Assembly: GCF_963576545.1 (NCBI RefSeq)
Contig: NC_083651.1
Span: forward strand, 14,757,124 to 14,821,123
Reading direction: 5' to 3'
Source of the DNA: Limanda limanda
Taxonomy: Eukaryota; Chordata; Actinopteri; Pleuronectiformes; Pleuronectidae
Length of the DNA: 64,000 nt
Positions within the stretch are counted from its first letter, which is position 1. Every line of letters begins with the position of its first letter. This document shows, piece by piece, positions 35,311-48,500 of the stretch. Made by a program: the position numbers and the translations under genes. The notes under the pieces are model-generated. The model was not told the DNA's origin. It saw only the letters and a list, made by a program, of their open reading frames with translations, and did not search any database.

Positions 35311-36476
35311 GTGAGTTACTAACACATGTCCCGGTAGTGTGTATGTGTGAGTGTTTAAAGACGAGTGTGGCTCTTTGCGTGGCGGTGACAGCTTTACACT
35401 CTTTTTTGTGTTATTGTCGCTCAAAACTCTCGGGGCGCGCCGACCTGCTGCTTTAAAACTGAACCTATCTCAAACCAGGTCGTTCATCTGACCCGGGTTT
35501 GTGGAGGATCGGCATTAGAGCCGTCTGCTGAAGGACCTGAGGAAAGCGATTAGAGAGATTAAGTCTGACAGGATCCCCGCGGTCCACTCTGCTCGGGTCT
35601 GTGTGGAGGTGTTTACAAGTCCAGATCAGCTGGGCGCCTCCACTGTCCCTCACTACTGTCCTGTGATGCCCACATGTCCACCACACCTTTCACTGTGATC
35701 CTTACTGATCATTATTGATCCGTCGTGAGTGATCATGTTGATTCTAATCAGTGACTTAAAGGTGAAAGGTTGATTTTGTGGTATTTCCTGACCAAACTGC
35801 ACTCGCTTAATTTAAGAATAACTGGGGAAAAACCCTAAGAGGCAACATATTGCATTAGTCAAATGTTTGTGTGTTTGTGTGTGTCTCTCTCTGTGTGTGG
35901 GGGTGTGTTGTGCCACAGTTGGTAATTACTATCTGAGCTGACACAGTCCCATCTTTAAATCAGTCCCAAGTGTTGGCCATGTGTGCTCCCACCAACCTGG
36001 AGGATGGGATGCTCTGCAGGAATGAGGCGTTCAATGCATGCATGTATGTTTACTATAACTTCTCGCTGACTTTAGGACTTTTAAAATAACAAAATCTCAG
36101 ATGAGCTGTGAACCAGATGGGACAGCCCACAGGAATAACACTTTCACTCCCAGCATGTCCTCACCCTTCACTGGACTTTGATATTTTGAACAGTAAAGAG
36201 ACAGAGAAGGTTAGTTTTAAACCCTTTGCCTTGGCTCTGTGCTGCATTCAGGGGCTTGCGTTGTTTGCGGCGGTGCAGCTGAGGCCCGGGGAAGAACACT
36301 GTAGTGTGAGAATGTGTATCAGTGCTCATTAATTCGCTCTGAAGTTCTCACAGAGGCGTCTTTGTGCTCCTAATTTGGAGCTGCTCCTTTGTGCGACTTC
36401 AGCGGCTCTTAATGTAGAAAGAGAGAGAGAGAGAAGCTCAGTGAAGCTTCAGAGTGGACGCCTTGTGAACTAGACC

Positions 36477-36508
<32 letters not shown>

Positions 36509-39500
36509 TTCTCACAGTAGATATTGCTCTGCATGGCAAATGACCTCTGTGCATTGTCGACTTGCAAAAAGCTCCCATTTTATATTCAGAGATTCTTTAT
36601 GGCCCTTTCCAGTGAAGGCACGTCATTGGTTCGGTTGTTGCGTGCACCAGGAGATTGATTTGGACACTTGCTTTTGTTGTGTCAAGAGAAACAGATGTGG
36701 CACTGCTGTGCTGGGATTCTCTGTTTCATGAGAAATAGCTTTGAAAAGTGAGGACAGGAGTATGTGTGTGCACGGAACCCTTCAGCCCAATGTAAACAGG
36801 ATGTGTGGAGAGTGATTGTGTGTGTATGTGGAGCTGTGAAGTGAAGATGTCATTCAGAGGTTGTGTAAATGATGTCTGATTTGATTTTTACGGAGACCCT
36901 CAGTCCGGTGATGACACTCTCCTCTGTCCTGGCCGTGAGCGGTTTAACAGCGGACAGGCCCGAGTTGAGGATGTGGGAGGATGGACCTGGCCTCCGTCCA
37001 CATGAGCTCAGTTCACAAAGAGTCATTTTCCCCAAATATCTTGTTTGGTTCTTTCCCGTGACAATTACCAGCATTTGATGCAATGCGTCTCCTTGTTGAC
37101 TAAACACAGAAGGGAAAAAAAAGTGGCTTCAGTTCAACTCGGATATTTTATCTTTGGCCCGGAGATAAACATGTTCTTTCTTTTATCAAGAAAAGTCTGA
37201 CGTATTTCTGCAGAAAAAAGTGTAATAATTCCCCCTTGCAGCAAACTGCGACCTCTTAACTACAGAGAACAAACATGTCCAAAACAAGCAGAGTTTTTTT
37301 CCACTAAAGTCCCTGGCGGCGTTTTCAGACAAAATTTGAAAAACAGTTTACAAGCTCTCTAAGTCTTAACTAAATGAACTATCTCTTCCATCGTATATTA
37401 TAGAGACAATTTAATTATGTGTTTGAAATCTGAGGCTATCCTATGACAGGAGATTCAACTAATCAAATTCAGCAAATTACGGACACTATCTCCTTTTCTT
37501 GGAGCCAGGTCCCTGAATGTAAAACAGGAAAAAAAGAAAGATTGTTTTTCCTTATGGAAACTCGTCGACTTCGGCTCAGGGTGTTTTGCATTCTGATTGG
37601 CGGCCTTGTGGAAAAAGGTTCTCGAAGGCTGGATGGATGCGAACCAGATCCAAATGTGACCTCATTGTTCTTGAGTATATTCAAGCACAGGAGGGTTAAT
37701 CGCAGCTGACAGTTTTGAATGTGTCTTTAATTAAACATCTCGCCGTAGTGCTGCGGCTCAGCTGTTTCTGACTCATCGTTCGTTGAGTACATACAATAGT
37801 GTCAAGTGTTAACAGTCAGTTTGGTCCGTCAGTCACACACACATACACACACACACACAAACACACACACACACCAGACAGACGAGCTGGACAGTGTCCG
37901 TCCTAATGATTTTTGCATGTGTGTCTGCGACGTGTCTCCGAGGTGTCAGCTTGTCTTTAATGTAGTGGCGTTCCTTCTGCTTTTTGAGGATATAAGGATG
38001 TCTGTAAAGTGTCTTGATTATGAAGCTCATGCATCGCCAGCGATTACTGTCACCGACACATGGCGATGGACAGCAGGCGCCGTGACCCCTCATCCTGGAG
38101 ACTGAGGGGGAGGAAAGAGCCACGGCCACTAGCGCTGAGCCAGCGGAGGTGTTTGCTATCAACATCGTGTCAAACTAATGAGCAATAACAGGGGGTCGGG
38201 TGTTTTTTTTTTATCTGCGGGTCACATGCTCATTCTTGTTTTGCAAAGAGATGCAGAGAAGAGTACAGGACTTTGAGAATGAGTCACTGCAGAGGTGTCT
38301 GGTGCAAAAAATTGAACTTGGAATTTCTCCTTAACTCCAAAAACATGCTTTCCTTGAATTTCCGGAGTCGAGAATGTGAAGCAGTACTAATGGAGTTAGT
38401 GCTAAGCTTTTAGAACTTACCCCACGTTTCTGAGTCACCATCAGTAACCCCTTGATTGCGTTTTGTCTGTGCTTAGCAAATAATTACGGTAAATATTCAC
38501 CATAACGGGAAAGTAGCTGTCACAGTTACGTGATTTCTGGGCTTTTTTCCATCTGGCATAAGATTTGGTAATCATACAATAGATGGGGCTCTTAAAGTGC
38601 AGCTCTCGAAAAGAGGAAACTTCAGCTCAGTCAAGATTTTATTCCTCTTCTGCTTCCCTTCCTGCTCCACTCCTCTGAACTTTCCCTCTTCTCTCTCAGG
38701 TTCTGCATTTCTCTCTCATCGTTGCTGCTCTGCTTTCCTCTGCCTTTTTCTATATATGTTTTTGTTCCCCTTCAGCACTGCCCGGACAGCCAGAATAGTT
38801 ATCTATATTTGTTGAGCTTAATAACTCTTCCTCTGACAAAGAGGGCCATTGAGTATTGTGACATGAAATAATCAGAATAGAAGTTGCTGAGAGTTGATGC
38901 TTGTTCAAGCATGTGCCTTGGTCATCACTTTTACTAAAAGACTTTTCACAGCTGAACAGAAGGGATGAAAATGGATGACTGTGTATGTGTATGTGAATGC
39001 AAGTTTCCCCTTCTTAGGGAGATGCCACAGTCCCCCTTCTCTATGGCAGAAACCGGACGGCATTTAAATATCTGAAAATACTCACTAAATGCAAAAGACC
39101 ACAGCTTTTGAGACATGGAAAGGAAGCTGAACCCTGGGGTTATATGAAATATGCCAGAGATACAATCTGTCCTTTATCTTATATGCATGGCTTCAGGAAA
39201 AAAAAACGCCCACGATTTACCAAGGTTAAACTGCCAAATATATGCATAATAAGGCTTGATTGCAATTTTCTCTTCAGTTTTACATTATGTTGGCATCTGT
39301 GCATGTTCGTAGAGGAGCAGCGATCTCTATCAGTGTTTTGTTCACAGTCAGATGACTGTTCCAGAAGGCCTGTGGTAAAATAATGGGATCAGCCCCGGCA
39401 GCTGATGAACATTCACTCACTCATTCAACAGGCTTTCAGCCCCACTGCAGCACTGACCGCATTTACTACGGCACCAAATAAAATGTCACGTTAAGTTTAT

Positions 39501-42500
39501 TGTATTTATGTATCCACAATTCAAAACAAAAGTCAGTTCAGGGCACTTTGATATAGGGCAGTACTGGATTGTACTCTTTATAATATTGTTTTCCTCTGTG
39601 AGGCAGTCCTTGGCAACAGTAGAAAACAGAAAGCCATTTGTAACAAGTAGAAACCTCAACACATGATTAGTCTGCCTCGATCGGTTGGGTTGAGAGATGA
39701 AAAAAGAGAGGATGGGAAGAGTATTAATAAATCATCATAGTGTCTGTGCTTTGAGTCACTCTCTCCATATCACATGATGGGGACATTGACTAAATGGTCA
39801 ATAACGTTGTTCCCAGAACGACCTATTTTCTCTTGCCAATATGAAGTGACGCCCTTGGCAGAGAAGCCTGTGCCAGCTAGTGACTCCTCCCTGTGATGGA
39901 CACACGATGTGAGGCAGAGCATTAGAGCAACGTGTTGACAACGAGTATTGAACACTGAAGCCAGTTTCAGAAGCACTGGTACGACCATGTTTAGACGGAC
40001 TTCGTGAAAAGGTTGAACCTGGTTCAACCGTTGTCTGCACTGTGACATCAATCAATAAGATGACGTGCTGGCCACTCAGATACATGCAAGTGCACATTTG
40101 TATCATGAACGCTGTTTGCCTCACGACCGTAATCGTCCCAAAACTGTTGTGTGCCGTTTTTGTATGTTTATGAAGTTAAAACAACAATTTATTTGTTTGT
40201 GTGTGTGTGTTTGTGTGTGTACAGGGTTTGTCCTTATCTCTCTCTTTTTCATTCATCAGTTCACACCACTACTTCTGTCAAAACTAAGTGCAAAACATTA
40301 TCAAAGCCTTTGGGGAAAATGCTGTCGAAAACTGTGAGCCTTTATTCCAGTTATTGCATCTCGCCACTCTCTATAATTGCAGGCTTTTTACCACGCCTTT
40401 GACTGTGGCTGTTCAGAAAAACATTATTATTTTTGCCTCACTGCGCCATATAAACTAGTCGGTTTTGAGCACTTTAGCCTTAAGAACCACTAAATGTTTG
40501 CCGATGAAGCTACACTATATGGACAAAGGTAGTGGGACACCTACACATTACCCCTACAGGAGCTTTTATGGTATCCCACTCTAAATCCATAGGCATTAAT
40601 GTGGACTTGGTCCCCCTCTTTGCAGCTGTAACAGCTTCCACTCTTCTTGGAAGGCTTTCTGCAAGTTTGTCTGTGGGAATTTCTGCCCATTCATCCAGAA
40701 CCCTGGCTCCTAATCCCCAATCTAGTTCATCCCACAGGTGTGCGATGGGGTTGAGGTCAGGGTCTGGGCGGGCCAGTCAAGTTCTACCACACCAAACTCA
40801 TCCCAACATGCCTTTATGGACCTTGCTTTGTGCACTGGGGCAGGCTTTCTCAAACTGTGCCCACAAAGCTGGAAGCATAGAATTGTCTAAAATATCTTGA
40901 TAAGCTAAGGCATTAAGATTCCCCGTCACTGGAACCAATGGGCCTATCCAACCAGGGGCAATGGGATTGAATGAAACACCTGAATTTGATGATGTGAAGA
41001 GGTGTGTCCCATCTGATGGTCCATATAGTGAATGTTCGGACATATTTGGTTTATCCACAACTGTCTCAGCCTGTTGTGGTCAGTTTGCCAAACTTTGGAA
41101 GTTCCTCACTTGTCCCATTTAGCTCCATCAAGGCTTCTACACCATTTTTCACAATATAAATTCGAAGTATTAAACTTTGGACATTTTCACATCTCAAAGT
41201 CCGAACTATGGTTTGTGTCTTTTGATACATTTTATCTGCTTAGTTTTGGTTTTACATTGCAAATTGAAGCACCCTAGCATTGATTGGTTTATAGATGGGC
41301 GTGTGTCTGACGTTGGCGGATATTAGTCTTTTCGATTTGAAGGGAGAAAATCAATAAACTGGTAGATTTTGTTGCCACTGTCATGTCATTATAGTATTAA
41401 TACCAGCATCACCAACTTCCAAAAAAGTGTAAATGCTCCAAATGTGGTTCAATTTCATTTAGACTCAGACCACCTCTTTTGGTCTGACTAAATTGTGGTC
41501 CGTTGGTCCAGACCTTGGTCCGAGGCACTTTTTACTGCTGTTTTTGGTTGGACTAAACCAAACAGTCTGAATTTGGTGTGAAAGCGTCCTTAAAAGTCCC
41601 AGACAGACCTTTTGGAACCTGCTGGAGTTGTCAGAGATGCTTCATTGACAATTTTCTCCACTCAGATCAGAGATAAGGGTGAGAGGTGTTTCCAGATAGG
41701 ATGGTTGACAATTCCAACACAATGTGTTCATTCTACCCATTTGGGTGGAAAGTGCATAAGTGCATGTACCAATCTAAAGTTTCAACAACTTCTTTATATA
41801 TTAATATGTAGGAGATCAACTTGACTGCACTTCAGTCCTGAAAGTAGTTATAGACGCTCCGGCTAAATTCCCCTGCAAGATCATCTGTGAGGAGCGACAG
41901 CAGAATGCTTTAGTCTGCTTTTCAACTGTGGGAGTCTGTAGGATTGAGCTGTTGGCCGAGTGCCCGCTGAGCGTATTCAACCCTCCACAGATAGGTCTTT
42001 GTCCTCTGCGCTTTTACGCAGCTGCTAAACAACCGTAAGACAAAAGCATCTGGGGTACCCCAGCAGACCAATGGGAAATGCTCACCATATGAAGAGCCGG
42101 GCCAGAGACCATTTAGATGCAGCCAAATGCTACACTCGGGATGAATAAATCAGGAATTTCAATGAGTAGCCATGTAACCCCTGACTTTTTCTTTACTCCT
42201 ATATTTGACATGAGATATTAAGTTGATTTCTGTTGCTTAAATAGTAAGCCACAAAAACAGATATGTCCCCACTTCTTCTTGTGTTGCTTTTTTCTGAGAT
42301 GAGGCAAATGCACATGACTCCCTGTTTACTCATGTTGTTGTGATGTGGTGCTGCATGTGACACAGTGAAACCAAAGTTAAGAGGCCACTTTGACACACTC
42401 TCTTTCTCTATCACTCCAGACATGAATCATTTTTGTGTATCTGAACCAAAAAAATTCCAAGTGACAGTTTCGGTTCTCTGCGCATTATCCTATAGAGAAG

Positions 42501-45500
42501 GGCTTGATAGGCAGGAAGAGGCACTTCTGCAACGCAGGTGCAAATCTGCAATGGCTGAGCTATTCTTAAGCGACTGTTGCGGGAAATGTAATAGCTGAGA
42601 GAGACCGTTTTGGGAGGAAGCTGTTTGCCTTACATGCAGATTTCATAAGATGGATTTAAATTTGACTAAACTTCTAAAAGCAGAAAAATGTAATAAATTT
42701 AACTTGGAATCCCCTGACCCCGCTCGATTTAGTCATTCTCCAATGTGAGACGTGTTTAGCATTTCCCAGTTTTTGTGTCACTTTCCCGCAACAGTGGAGA
42801 GGAAATCGCAGATGTTTCGGCCTGAAAAACAGCTTGACACCCCTGACACAGAAACCACACACAGACCAGTGAGCAGTAGTAATAATACAGCTACACCACC
42901 GAGTGGTCTCCTTGGTCATCTTAGCTTTTGACCTCCACTTCAGGAGGAAAACAATACTGTGACAATAGAGTGGCCACAGCTGGAAGTATACAAGTGATGT
43001 TGCGGCAGAGTGGAGCATCTGGAATAAACAGATGAGCACATGATCGGGCGCGTGTGTGTGTAGAGAGAGATAGTGTGACATTGTGCGATAGCTTTCACAT
43101 AAAGTGTCTTATACAGTTTCTCCCAAGTTGTTTCATGTCTTGTGAAGTGTACAGCGCCCAATGGCAGTTTGTGTGGATTGTCTTGTGTTTGCTGTTGCTG
43201 GGCAGGTTATTCTCCTGCTTCTTTCTCCACTATAAGGAGCCAATGTTCAAAAAAGAACAAAGTAAACAGTGTTTTATTTATTCATTTACAGCCAATAACT
43301 TTTGCTTGGGATCTGAACATGTAAACACAGAATTATTGAAGGTGAAAGGAGAAACAGTTGCATTTATAAAGCAAACAAAAGTTATAAGAAACAGCGTTCT
43401 CCTCTTGTCTATAATCTGTATTGGTGCAGGGGTTCTCTTTTTGTTTGCAGTATGCCTCATGTATTTCCAAATAATTTCAGTGTGTTTGATTGTGCAAAGA
43501 ATACACCTGTCACAGTGTATTAGTGATACTGATAAATAGACTACATAACTTTAGATTGAGCCTTAAATACATTGCACAGTTGCTTTCTAGTGTCCAGTGC
43601 GTTGGACAATAGGACAGCAAAGTCTCTGCTGTTGGAGAGCTGCCTACCAGTGCTTAAAGTATTAATATAATGGATTGACCCACTCTCGCAGAGGTCAGCC
43701 AGGGCAGAACATATACTGTACAATCCACTAGAGAGAATAGCTTGCACCTTTCTCTTGTTATGTCCGGTACTTGGTACTTATTGGTAATTGGTTATTGGCA
43801 CTTAAGTCCACTTCTAATCCTATTCTGTGATGAATCTGAGGACAAACACCTTCTCTGCGGGGCTGGAAGTGTCCGTTTCAGGTTACGAACACCTCTCAGT
43901 CCTTCCAGGATCCAGCCCCAGGACGCAGGGCTTAGAGACTCGGGAAGGAGCGCCTCACGGAACAATTGCATTAAAGTGATATGCTCGCTGGCTGCTCTGT
44001 TGTCATAGCGCTGACGGTGAATCCTGACACGGTGGGGTCTGGCTGGCTGTTTCGACGAGGGTAGCGACTGGGCATGGCTGAAAGGAGGAGGCTTTTGATC
44101 CTCCTAATGAGGGATGGGATTGTGCTGGAGGGTTTGAAAAAGGGTAAAGTCTCGGGTCAGGGGGTGATAGGTTAGCAGCGTGAGGCAATGGGACAATGGG
44201 CCCGGCGGGAGGGACGCAGAGAAAGGGATCCCGGCAGCTGGGGGAGGGTGTGGGGGGCTGTTCATGGGAAGTAACCCCGAGATTAGCTGGAGAGTCTCGT
44301 CTGCTGTCTTCACGTCTCTGTGCTTCATTATGACTCTATTGTGTGCGTGTGTGTGTTCACATGCTTATGCACCGTGCAACAGGGCAACAAGTAGGGAAAT
44401 GAAGGACGGTCTCCAGCCCTGTGTTGTTTGCCATCACAGCAGCTTGAGTGTGAGAACATCTGATCTGTGGAGATCCTTGACCGTGTGAGATGGACACAAA
44501 AGAGTGCTTGACATCACATTTTTATCTTTTTGCTTAATTTGCCTGCAGGATATCCATGCTTAAGTTGTATTCAATCTGACAGCACAAGATAAAACAAATA
44601 CACTTCCTTCCATGAGGATTCAGGCTGACTGCTGTCCGATCGCTCAAGTAGCATTAGAAGCAACTCAGTGGTCCTTAATACAAAAATCACAGATTCGTGC
44701 TCGTGACATAATATAGCCGACTTTCATGCAAACATTTAATGCTAGCTATTGATGCAATACTAAGGAGAAGTGCAAGAGAAATAATATCCAAGACCAGATG
44801 AACACAGCTGCTTCATCTGCCTCCTCTTTCGTATTTACCTGATCTCATTGGTTCACACTAGCGCTTGACTAGGTTATTTGTTTAACCGTGATTTGATTGG
44901 CTGGTGCCTCCGCTGCGGAACGAAAAGTTGAGCTCAGTGGCTGTAAGTAGCGCGAGCAACGCAACAGAACCACAATGTAGTTCAACAACGTATGGCTCCA
45001 CCCCCTTCAAAGTGAATGATCAAGGTTTCGGTTGAAGCCTCCAATCCATAGCCTACAGTCCGGTGTCAGCAATTAGCCTGGACCTACAGTCATTAGGTGG
45101 TCCGAAACATGGCCATGCTAATGTGCCAACGCTACCATTGCTCGGTCACTGATGTATGTGAATAGGCAAATTTTTGCTAATGTGTGTTTGACATATAAGC
45201 TCAAAAAGTCAACTGCCCCCAAGTGACCAGAATCTTTTTTGCTGTTGCACCTTTAAGAATCGACACCGTAAACAATGAGTGTACGTTTATCGTCAAATTT
45301 TGTAATATCAGAGCCTGAATTGTTGCTAAGTGCTTGCCTGTTTACAGAATGGACCTTTTTCCATTAAGAGAAACTGCTGCTGATGTGTCATCCCGGGGGA
45401 TAAAATTGTTTTCATATAACCATTTTTTGTATCTATTCCAGCGTATCTGGGTATTTTCATTATTCTTATCACAATAGACAAGAAGATATTATGTAGCATT

Positions 45501-48500
45501 ATTCTAACTGGATAATGGAGATATAATGGAGGTATTTGTTTGCAGTACCTCCTGGCTCCCGGTTCGCTGGCTCCATAATGTAACTCGGCGAGCAGACCAC
45601 AAAGACGGCAAAGCCAGAGGCATCATTAAAATATTTAATACACAGTGAAATAAAAACAAACAATTATGCAAAGACCTCTACTTTCCTGTAAAACGGCAGA
45701 AGTTTGCAGCCTTAATAAGGGGTGGTGGGGTACGGCTATTATGAACGACTTCTCTTTCCCTCCCTCCCTCTGTCTGTATCACTCTTTCACTCGTTTCCAA
45801 GTTTCTCTTTCTGTTTCCTGGCTTCCTTTTGCTCTATTAACTCCAAACTGAAATTCTGAAACTCTTTAGGTTTTGATATTGCCATGGGGTTTTCTGTCCG
45901 GCCAAGCCATGGCGGATGGTTCCAAGGCACCACATAAGCATGGGAGCCAGGATAATATGAAGCATCTGTGTCTCCCACTCTCCCCGCAACAGGCTTATAG
46001 GCCAAAACCGCAGTGGCTGTGGAGGTGCCAGAGAGTCAGGCAAGTGAGGTCATTTTTAAAAGGAAAAAAACATGGCTGCCAGGCATCCGCAAGTGAGCGT
46101 CGCTTCGTTTTCCAGGCCTAACACGATAGTAACACAAACATGCAATTAGTGTAGTGCTGACTCAGATACCCAGAGCATTGTTTGGTCAAACACTTATAAT
46201 TACAGTAAAGACAAAAACAAATCAACATGGAAATTATACAGTAGAAGAAATGTCAAGTCATTAAGAATTTCTCTATTAGAATTGGTTGAAATTGAATTGA
46301 GGAGTTGGATTTCTACCAAGAACTTAAAAGTAGGAAGAATAAATTGCAGCACTACAAGGATGAAGGAGTTTGGTTTAGTACTTTGATTTTGAGGTTGGAT
46401 GATGGCAGGTTACAATTATGAGGTCTTGGGTTCATAAAATCCCAAAATCAAATACCGGAACTGATAAACTCTCAGTTGGGTGAATGGACAATACTCTAAC
46501 AAATATAATTTAGGCGAGTAACTTCAATTCCTGTGGTGAGGAAAGCATTAAAACGATCTTATAATTATAATATTTTTTTTCAGTCAGAGATTGCAGGATA
46601 TATTTGATTTCCAGACATTGTGGGTAAAAAGAGGTATTTTGCCCTTTATGCTTTCCCACAGAGGTTGGCTGTTGTCAAGAGGAAATATTTTTCCGGGTTG
46701 TCTGTCCATTTGTCTAATTTCTCCTGAACATGATATCGCCGAAATGTTTTCAGGTCTTTTTTCTTCTTTTTTCAATTTCAGCACAAACATTCAGTTGGAC
46801 CCAAGGCTGAAATGTTCAGATGTTGGCAGTCGAAGGTCAAGGTCATTCTGAAGGCCATTACTCAGGAATGAATCCACCAATTCTAAAATGATGGGCAATA
46901 TTTCACATAACTCTGGAAGAGAAGGAGAGATTGTGACCTTCAAGTTGACTAGTTGGTGGAGTCAAGCCACCAGGCGGAGACCCTTGCTTCTTTTTCTCGT
47001 GTAATAGTTAACCAACCATTTGGGGGGGATGGACATTTTTCACAATTTTAACATTCAATACCACCGGGTTTGGAACTTAGTCCGAATCCAAATTACTCAT
47101 TCAAGGTCAAGTATAAAGTTTGAAAAGTCTTTATTTCACCACAAGGGATTAAATGCCTTTTAACCTTTTGAATTTCCTGATTCTTCTGAATTTATAGTTG
47201 ACTGAGCCAGAAGGAACCACAGGGCTCATTATAATTCAGCCCATTGTGGTTTTCTTTCTCACAGTCACATGTCTTACTAAAGTGAATGATAGACAGTAAG
47301 CATGTTTATTTTATCATTACAGACTAAGACATCTCTTTTTCTTACGAATGCAAAGCCTGTAGAGTAGATCGTTTCATCATATGGTAAAATAAGTTTTACT
47401 TATAGGGTACATTTGAGGCATACATTTTATCGAGTGTATATTGTATATAGTGAATAAATCATATGTTGAATTGTTCAATAAAAATCACAGAGAAGTTGTG
47501 TCATTTTTGTTCTGCTGTCGACCTACGGGGGGGGGGGGGGGGGGGATGGGTCAGCGAACAAGCGTATGGATCTGAATAATGGGTTTTGAGGTGAGTGCAG
47601 TGGCTTTTGTAAACCAATCGATGACTTGGACTCATCACGTCAAACATGATGGCAGACATACAGGACAGATTGACCTATAGAGGGCCTGCCTTTGAATCTA
47701 GGTCAGTAATTCCACCACAGTTCATTGGAATGATGTTGACTTCAACAAACTGCCAAAGAGGAATCAACACAAATCACAGTGTGTCTGGATTCCAAGTTTT
47801 AAAAAACAAGATAATAGAAGCTTTTTAGACAGGAGCTGCAAAATATTCTGGGATATTTGGACGGTTGGTTTGGTTGATTGTTTTGCTCTTTAACAGACCT
47901 TGTCCTTCACAATCAGTCATAGCTCCACACAGCCTTTGGAGTTGATCTTGAGCTTTCTCAGTCTGTCGTCAGTGTTTTTAAGTGGGTGCTCGGGCCCAGG
48001 ACACAGACTGCACCCCCTGAGAAATCCCTCCTCCAGTGTGAGCGGAGCAGGGTGCAGGTCCTCACGGGTGACTGAACACTGAGGAGCTCCCAGGGCCCCC
48101 AGTCTCTCACAGCATAAAAGGCTGACCCACAACGAATCCCCCTCCCCACTCCATTTGTATGAGCTTCATCATCATTCAGATTGTGTCCTCAAGTAGGGGA
48201 GTGGCGCTGTCTCGCACTGTGGCTGAGCACGCAGCACTCGGGCCTCACCTCCGACGTTCACATGATTATTCCCACTGCCACTCAGCCTGACACAGCTCTG
48301 GTGACAGCAGCATGGTGATGTCTCATCACTAGTCTGGTCAGTCTTCTGCTCTGAATGGGTCTTTCTTCATTCATTCATCACTGCTTTACGTAACATGTCG
48401 TCATTCGATTTCTTGAAGCTCCACTGATCAACACAGTTTGTCAAATGATGGTATGACATGAAATTAACTTATCAGCTTTAATCAGTTTCATGAGTTTTTT

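Noticed and set aside
41380..41600. Possible further MITE with GGTCCG/CGGACC-like motifs
   Set aside because: Motifs such as GGTCCGTTGGTCC and GTGTGAAAGCGTCC resemble fish MITE ends, but no matching inverted end could be located with confidence.
48203..48212. Possible second RE1 site (GGCGCTGTCT on +)
   Set aside because: Only one good half-site. The other candidate half is at a non-canonical distance and matches poorly.
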